Below, one piece after another: positions 60,007 through 64,000 of a stretch of DNA of 64,000 nucleotides (position 1 is the stretch's first letter; the number at the start of each line of letters is the position of its first letter). Source of the stretch: Flavobacterium lindanitolerans (GTDB lineage: Bacteria; Bacteroidota; Bacteroidia; Flavobacteriales; Flavobacteriaceae). The stretch covers positions 1,612,001 to 1,676,000 of the forward strand of contig NZ_PJND01000007.1 in assembly GCF_002846575.1 (NCBI RefSeq), read 5' to 3'. The position numbers and the translations under genes are program-made. The notes beneath the pieces are model-generated. The model saw only the letters and a list, made by a program, of their open reading frames with translations, was not told where the DNA came from and did no database searches.

Positions 60007-60502
60007 TAAATATGTATTTCAGGCTTTAGATAGCTATCCCTATTCACTCGAAGAAACCATTGAGTCATTGGATTACGCTTTTTCCTATGATGCTAAAAAT
60101 ACAATGGTGCTTTGTCTTTATGGAAGAATCCAGGCGGAGCAATTGCTGAATTATGAAGCCGCTAAAAATTATTTTGAAGAGGCTTTTACAATTAATATTC
60201 ATGCACTTGAGGTTTATCCTTATTATATACAGACGCTTATCTTAAATGAAGATTATGAAGAAGCGATGCGATTAATTGATTTTGCACTTACAATCAAAGG
60301 CATAAGTAAAGCCGATATTTTTGTAAAGAAGGCCATACTTTTTGAAGTACAGCATAAATTCAAAAAAGCAATGAAAGAAATCAGAAATGCAAAGCTGTAT
60401 TCAATTCATTATGATTCTGAGTCTGTGATTCGGGATGTTGAAAAAAGAATCAAGGGTAAGATGGAATTGATAAAAATGAAAGCCAAAAAGAAATCAAATT
60501 AA
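59993..60502 (+). CDS. TPR-like protein coupled to rtcB-prfH
   Basis: A 169-residue all-helical protein with tetratricopeptide-like repeats: TIESLDYAFSYDAKNTMVLC, then AAKNYFEEAFTINIHALEVY and EEAMRLIDFALTIKGISKAD. The C-terminus is basic (KGKMELIKMKAKKKSN). It starts 14 bases inside the end of prfH, so translation is coupled, and it is followed by the operon terminator. TPR proteins bind partner proteins or RNA. Its position suggests a scaffold for the ribosome-repair pair, which I infer from coupling alone. No family name is assigned. Confidence 0.85.
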   Translation: MKTIDKYVFQALDSYPYSLEETIESLDYAFSYDAKNTMVLCLYGRIQAEQLLNYEAAKNYFEEAFTINIHALEVYPYYIQTLILNEDYEEAMRLIDFALTIKGISKADIFVKKAILFEVQHKFKKAMKEIRNAKLYSIHYDSESVIRDVEKRIKGKMELIKMKAKKKSN

Positions 60503-60509
60503 TTTTAAA

Positions 60510-60538
60510 AAAGGCTGCCAAATAGGGCGGCCTTTTAT
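60510..60538 (+). terminator. Intrinsic terminator of the rtcB-prfH-TPR operon
   Basis: AAAGGCTGCC (60510-60519) pairs with GGCGGCCTTT (60526-60535), one G-U pair, loop of six bases. It ends the operon seven bases after the TPR stop. Confidence 0.8.
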
Positions 60539-60583
60539 ATTCCTGCTTAAGAATGACGTTTTTATGTTTCCAATAAATTCCCC

Positions 60584-60617
60584 TAGTTTTGTGTTTGTGT
60601 GAGAAAATTTTTTCACA
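60584..60617 (+). promoter_or_regulatory. Promoter elements and palindrome before the membrane protein gene
   Basis: TAGTTTTG (60584-60591) is a perfect -7 match. Immediately after it TGTGAGAAAA (60598-60607) pairs with TTTTTTCACA (60608-60617) with one mismatch. A second -7 match TAAGTTTG is at 60702-60709. The palindrome would lie at the mRNA start, a usual place for a repressor site or a stabilising hairpin. Confidence 0.4.
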
Positions 60618-60741
60618 TCTTTTTTCATTTGTTAAACTATCCGAATACTAAAAACGTATAAAAAATCGGCTTAAAAATTTCTTAAATTTAACAAGAAGTG
60701 CTAAGTTTGGAAGGAAATATAAATAAAAGATTAAACCTTAT

Positions 60742-61434
60742 ATGAGAGCACTTAAAATCATTTCTGACTTACTTCCTATTCCAAGTTACACGGTAATATT
60801 AATCTGTTTTTTCTTTCCTTTTATAACAATCAAATGTGGCACAACAGAATTGGTTTCTGTTACAGGTTTTGATTATGTAGTAGGAACGGATATAAAAGAA
60901 AAGACGAAAAAAAATGAGTTTTCTAGAATGATGGAAAACCAATTAGGAAAAAACTTGTTTAGTGCAGCTGAAACCGATTTGGATTCCCTAGACGTTGATG
61001 AGGATGGAGATCCGATAAAAGAGGAGAGTTTGTTTCCTGAAGAAACAGCTGAGGAAAAAAGTAGCAGAATAGTTATGATGGTCATGATGGGGATTCCATT
61101 TTTTATGGCCATAGCAGGATTGATTTTCAGTTTTGTCAAAATCAGACGTAAAGGCCTGCTTCATATTGTTATTTCTTCTCTTGGGTTCTTAGTATTGCTC
61201 TTTTTTGGAATGATAATCAAAAGTTCCGATGAACTGAATGCTGTTACTTCTATGGCAGAAGGAATGGGAGGCGGAATGATTTCCATAGGTATGGGTACTG
61301 CATACTATTTAGCTACTATACTGTTCCTGTTGATAATTATGTTTTTTGGTATGCAGAAATACCTGAAAAACCTCTATAAGGAAGAACAGGCCATCCGCGA
61401 AGAAGCACTGGATGAATTTTTCACGAAAGAATAA
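60742..61434 (+). CDS. Membrane protein of unknown function
   Basis: A 230-residue protein with four transmembrane segments: residues about 12-28, then after a hydrophilic, acidic loop of about 80 residues (SLDVDEDGDPIKEESLF) at 112-130, 138-155 and 190-208. The loop probably faces the periplasm. The C-terminus is acidic and charged (EEQAIREEALDEFFTKE). No family is recognised. It has its own promoter region and a terminator directly after it, so it is a single-gene unit. Confidence 0.7.
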   Translation: MRALKIISDLLPIPSYTVILICFFFPFITIKCGTTELVSVTGFDYVVGTDIKEKTKKNEFSRMMENQLGKNLFSAAETDLDSLDVDEDGDPIKEESLFPEETAEEKSSRIVMMVMMGIPFFMAIAGLIFSFVKIRRKGLLHIVISSLGFLVLLFFGMIIKSSDELNAVTSMAEGMGGGMISIGMGTAYYLATILFLLIIMFFGMQKYLKNLYKEEQAIREEALDEFFTKE

Positions 61435-61440
61435 TTTATA

Positions 61441-61463
61441 AAACTCCCAAACGGGAGTTTTTT
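61441..61463 (+). terminator. Intrinsic terminator after the membrane protein gene
   Basis: AAACTCCC (61441-61448) pairs with GGGAGTTT (61453-61460) around AAAC, followed by TTT. Confidence 0.88.
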
Positions 61464-61495
61464 CGTTTTATACAGGCACTTTCATAAATAAGCAA

Positions 61496-61503
61496 TATTT
61501 TTG
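61496..61503 (+). promoter_or_regulatory. -7 element of the radical SAM gene
   Basis: TATTTTTG, a perfect TAnnTTTG match, lies 19 bases before the TTG start codon. No TTG at the -33 position was found. Confidence 0.45.
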
Positions 61504-61522
61504 CGACTTAATATAACCTGTT

Positions 61523-63715
61523 TTGAATCCGACCGTTTTTCTAATTACGCCACCTTTTACTCAGCTGAATACACCGTATCCGGCAACGGCCTATATTAAA
61601 GGTTTTTTGAACACAAAGAACATTTCTTCTTTTCAGGCTGATTTGGGCATTGAGGTTATATTAGAATTATTTTCCAGAAAAGGATTAACCGACCTGTTTT
61701 CGGAAGCTGAAAAAGCAACGGATAAATCGGATAATGCAAAACGGATTCTGGCATTACGGGAGGAGTATATTAAGACAATCGATTCGGTCATGCTTTTCCT
61801 GCAAGGCAAAAACCCAACCCTGTCGCATCTGATTTGTCAGGAAGATTTTCTTCCCGAAGCTTCCCGGTTTTTACAGCTTGAAGAATTGGACTGGGCTTTC
61901 GGAACTATGGGAACTCAGGACAAGGCTAAACATTTGGCGACTCTCTACCTTGAAGATATTTCTGATTTTATCGTTGAATGTGTCGATGAAAATTTTGGAT
62001 TTAGCCGCTATGCAGAGAGAATGGGACGTTCTGCCAATTCTTTTGATGCGCTTTACGACATGCTGCATAGGGAGCCTACTTATATTGATAGACTATTACT
62101 CGGAAATTTGGATAGGAAAATGAAAGAATTGCAACCAAAGCTGGTCTGCTTTTCAGTTCCTTTTCCGGGAAATTTATACAGTGCCTTTAAAAGCGCCCAG
62201 TTTATCAAAAAACAGTATCCCGATACCAAGATTGCCATGGGTGGTGGATTTCCAAACACGGAATTACGCTCTTTGTCTGATATCAGGGTGATGGAATTTT
62301 TCGATTATATCACTCTCGATGACGGCGAAGCTCCTATTGAAGAGCTTATTCTGAATATTGAAAATCCTGAATATGATTCATGGAAGAGGACATTTCTTTT
62401 GGTTGACGGAAAAATTGCCTATAAGAATAATTCTTCCAAAAAAGATTACAAGCAATCGGAAGTGGGAACACCTGATTATTCAGACCTGCTCTTAGATAGT
62501 TATATTTCGGTTATTGAAATTGTCAACCCCATGCACCGTATGTGGAGTGACGGGCGTTGGAATAAGCTTACTATGGCGCATGGATGCTATTGGGGTAAAT
62601 GTACGTTTTGTGATATTTCACTGGATTATATAAAAGTATATGAGCCGGTGGCGGCCAGGTTACTTTGCGACAGAATGGAGGAGCTTATTGCGCAAACAGG
62701 GCAGAATGGTTTTCATTTTGTTGACGAAGCTGCACCTCCGGCATTGATGCGGGCTCTTGCATTGGAAATTTTACGCAGAAAATTGGCGGTTACCTGGTGG
62801 ACGAATATCCGTTTTGAAAAGAGTTTTACCCGTGATTTGTGCCTTTTGTTAAAGGCCTCAGGCTGCATTGCTGTTTCAGGCGGTTTGGAAGTAGCTTCAG
62901 ACAGGCTGTTGGAGCTAATTCAAAAAGGTGTTACTGTAGCACAGGTTGCACGGGTGACACGAAATTTTACGGAAGCGGGAATAATGGTACATGCTTATCT
63001 GATGTATGGTTTTCCAACACAAACGGCCCAGGAAACAATTGACTCCCTGGAAATGGTACGCCAGTTATTTGAAATGGGGGTTTTGCAATCCGGTTTTTGG
63101 CACCAATTTGCGATGACGGCTCATAGTCCTGTGGGAATGTATCCTGAAAAATTTGGCGTACTAAAGGAGACAGAAGTTTTGGGTAGCTTTGCTAACAACG
63201 ATATTGTACATATTGATAAAACAGGAACAGACCATGATGCCTTTAGTTATGGCTTAAAGAAATCGCTCTTCAACTATATGCACGGTATCTGTTTTGATTT
63301 TCCGCTTCAGGACTGGTTTGATTTTAAAGTACCCCGAACCAAAATTCCAGGCGACTATATCTATAATGCCATACATGAAGATGAAAACAGTTTCGCCAAA
63401 CCAACGGCAAAAGTGATTTGGTTAGGTAACAGGCCTGTGATTTCAACCTATACTAAATCTAAAAAAAGAAATTCATGGGAAATGGCTTCTCTTGATTTTC
63501 ATACTAAAAAAGAAGCTTTTGCCATTTCTGTGGGAAAAGAACAGGGAATATGGTTGGGAGCTATATTGGAGAAAATCGCGGTTTCAAACCTGAAAACGTA
63601 CACCTATCAGGAGATTAAAACGGATTATGAAAACTCGGGGTTCGAAGATTTTGAACTGTTTTGGTATAGTAAGTCCATCAATTCATTGAAGGAACAGGGC
63701 TTGCTGGTGCTTTAG
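61523..63715 (+). CDS. Radical SAM protein with B12-binding-like N-terminal domain
   Basis: A 730-residue protein starting with TTG (NPTVFLITPPFTQLNTPYPA). The N-terminal region resembles the cobalamin-binding-like domain of B12 radical SAM proteins but lacks an obvious DxHxxG motif. The radical SAM core begins near residue 355 with HGCYWGKCTFCDIS. The cysteines are spaced CX4CX2C rather than CX3CX2C. Glycine-rich CIAVSGGLEVASDRLLELI near 450 is the SAM-binding part. It could modify a small molecule or peptide; no substrate clue is nearby. Its end overlaps the convergent edge gene by four bases. Confidence 0.85.
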   Translation: MNPTVFLITPPFTQLNTPYPATAYIKGFLNTKNISSFQADLGIEVILELFSRKGLTDLFSEAEKATDKSDNAKRILALREEYIKTIDSVMLFLQGKNPTLSHLICQEDFLPEASRFLQLEELDWAFGTMGTQDKAKHLATLYLEDISDFIVECVDENFGFSRYAERMGRSANSFDALYDMLHREPTYIDRLLLGNLDRKMKELQPKLVCFSVPFPGNLYSAFKSAQFIKKQYPDTKIAMGGGFPNTELRSLSDIRVMEFFDYITLDDGEAPIEELILNIENPEYDSWKRTFLLVDGKIAYKNNSSKKDYKQSEVGTPDYSDLLLDSYISVIEIVNPMHRMWSDGRWNKLTMAHGCYWGKCTFCDISLDYIKVYEPVAARLLCDRMEELIAQTGQNGFHFVDEAAPPALMRALALEILRRKLAVTWWTNIRFEKSFTRDLCLLLKASGCIAVSGGLEVASDRLLELIQKGVTVAQVARVTRNFTEAGIMVHAYLMYGFPTQTAQETIDSLEMVRQLFEMGVLQSGFWHQFAMTAHSPVGMYPEKFGVLKETEVLGSFANNDIVHIDKTGTDHDAFSYGLKKSLFNYMHGICFDFPLQDWFDFKVPRTKIPGDYIYNAIHEDENSFAKPTAKVIWLGNRPVISTYTKSKKRNSWEMASLDFHTKKEAFAISVGKEQGIWLGAILEKIAVSNLKTYTYQEIKTDYENSGFEDFELFWYSKSINSLKEQGLLVL

Positions 63716-64000
63716 TTGGTCATAGCTTTCTTTTCGCTATCTTCTTTCATTTTTAAATATTTGGCTGCCTGGTCTTTGGATAACAATTTTAAAATTTCTA
63801 CGTCAATCTTGTCCATTATTTCACGCATTTTATCTTTTTTTTCCTGAACATGCAGATTGCTTTTGGAAATTTCCTCAATGCTGTTTTTGTTGTCGTTTAT
63901 AATTGCTTTTACGGCAGCAAATTGTAAGCCGTCCAGTTTTATTTCCTTATCAAGATATGTAGCCCAGTTTTCTCCCATGTCTACTTTTTCATTGCTGTTT
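63712..64000 (-). CDS. Spy/LTXXQ-like small secreted protein, C-terminal part
   Basis: The frame is open to the right edge, so the 5' part is missing; the ATG at 63,978 is not the real start, as seven more sense codons precede it. The sequence is helical: LDGLQFAAVKAIINDNKNSI, then EKKDKMREIMDKIDVEILKL and LSKDQAAKYLKMKEDSEKKA. This is the pattern of small periplasmic Spy/CpxP-like proteins of Bacteroidota with an N-terminal signal. It converges with the radical SAM gene, overlapping by four bases. Confidence 0.6.
   Translation of the reverse strand, partial: NSNEKVDMGENWATYLDKEIKLDGLQFAAVKAIINDNKNSIEEISKSNLHVQEKKDKMREIMDKIDVEILKLLSKDQAAKYLKMKEDSEKKAMTN

Noticed and set aside
61523..63715. 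Cobalamin riboswitch or B12 gene cluster linked to the radical SAM gene
   Set aside because: The leader is under 20 bases from the -7 element and no B12 biosynthesis gene is adjacent; the adenosyltransferase is 26 kb away.

Overview
The window looks like chromosomal DNA of a Flavobacterium-type member of the Bacteroidota. It is AT-rich throughout. Many genes are preceded by TAnnTTTG -7 elements, several with a TTG about 19-21 bases upstream. It also carries a type IX secretion sorting-domain protein, a roughly 1,100-residue SecA without the zinc tail, DUF4295 next to rpmB-rpmG-ftsY, and many SCSS-type lipoproteins. No tRNA, rRNA, insertion sequence, prophage or CRISPR array was seen. Both edges cut genes: an NAD(P)-binding protein at the left and a secreted Spy-like protein at the right.

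Layout. 1-8,830: an Rrf2 regulator with a redox partner, an AEC carrier, an Fsr-like MFS pump, DoxX, a GlcD-type oxidase, a CPA1 antiporter, a cell-wall amidase and small hypotheticals. 8,861-12,064: a three-gene surface-glycan operon (ArnD-like deacetylase, GT4, UDP-GlcNAc 2-epimerase). 13,092-14,786: ArsR, SRPBCC and lipoprotein hydrolase in overlapping order. 15,669-20,997: chromate transporter, SnoaL-like protein, two tandem fibronectin-type lipoproteins and small membrane proteins. 21,075-24,568: a tautomerase, SDR, NTF2-like and nitronate monooxygenase operon beside a Crp/Fnr regulator, with a near-consensus CRP-type site between them, and a second ArsR. 24,844-31,261: VOC, DUF4180, TPR and T9SS proteins. 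31,408-42,948: secA, a corrinoid adenosyltransferase, an ABC ATPase, an ABC-F protein and a GT2. 43,096-55,470: an E2 acyltransferase, an exonuclease/FAH/Hpt/cinA cluster, the rpmB-rpmG-DUF4295 operon, ftsY, DciA-like protein and ndk. 55,581-60,502: bshC, an octamer repeat array, a 27-codon peptide gene with its own promoter and terminator, and an rtcB-prfH-TPR operon. 60,742-64,000: a membrane protein, a radical SAM protein and the truncated edge gene.

The most interesting region is 57,423-60,502. RtcB (RNA ligase) and PrfH (release-factor homologue) together form a known type of ribosome rescue and RNA-repair module. Here a small TPR protein is translationally coupled as a third gene. Upstream lie 15 copies of an octamer, a promoter, a short peptide ORF and an intrinsic terminator. 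The 5' arm of that terminator can pair instead with the last codons of the peptide ORF, which is the layout expected of a translation-sensing attenuator. This is inference from sequence and needs folding and transcript data.

Smaller points include a small gene broken at an A8 tract, 39 sense codons in frame after the adenosyltransferase stop, an SDR without its catalytic tyrosine, a radical SAM motif spaced CX4CX2C, and a GT2 gene whose promoter sits 4 bases before the ATG.
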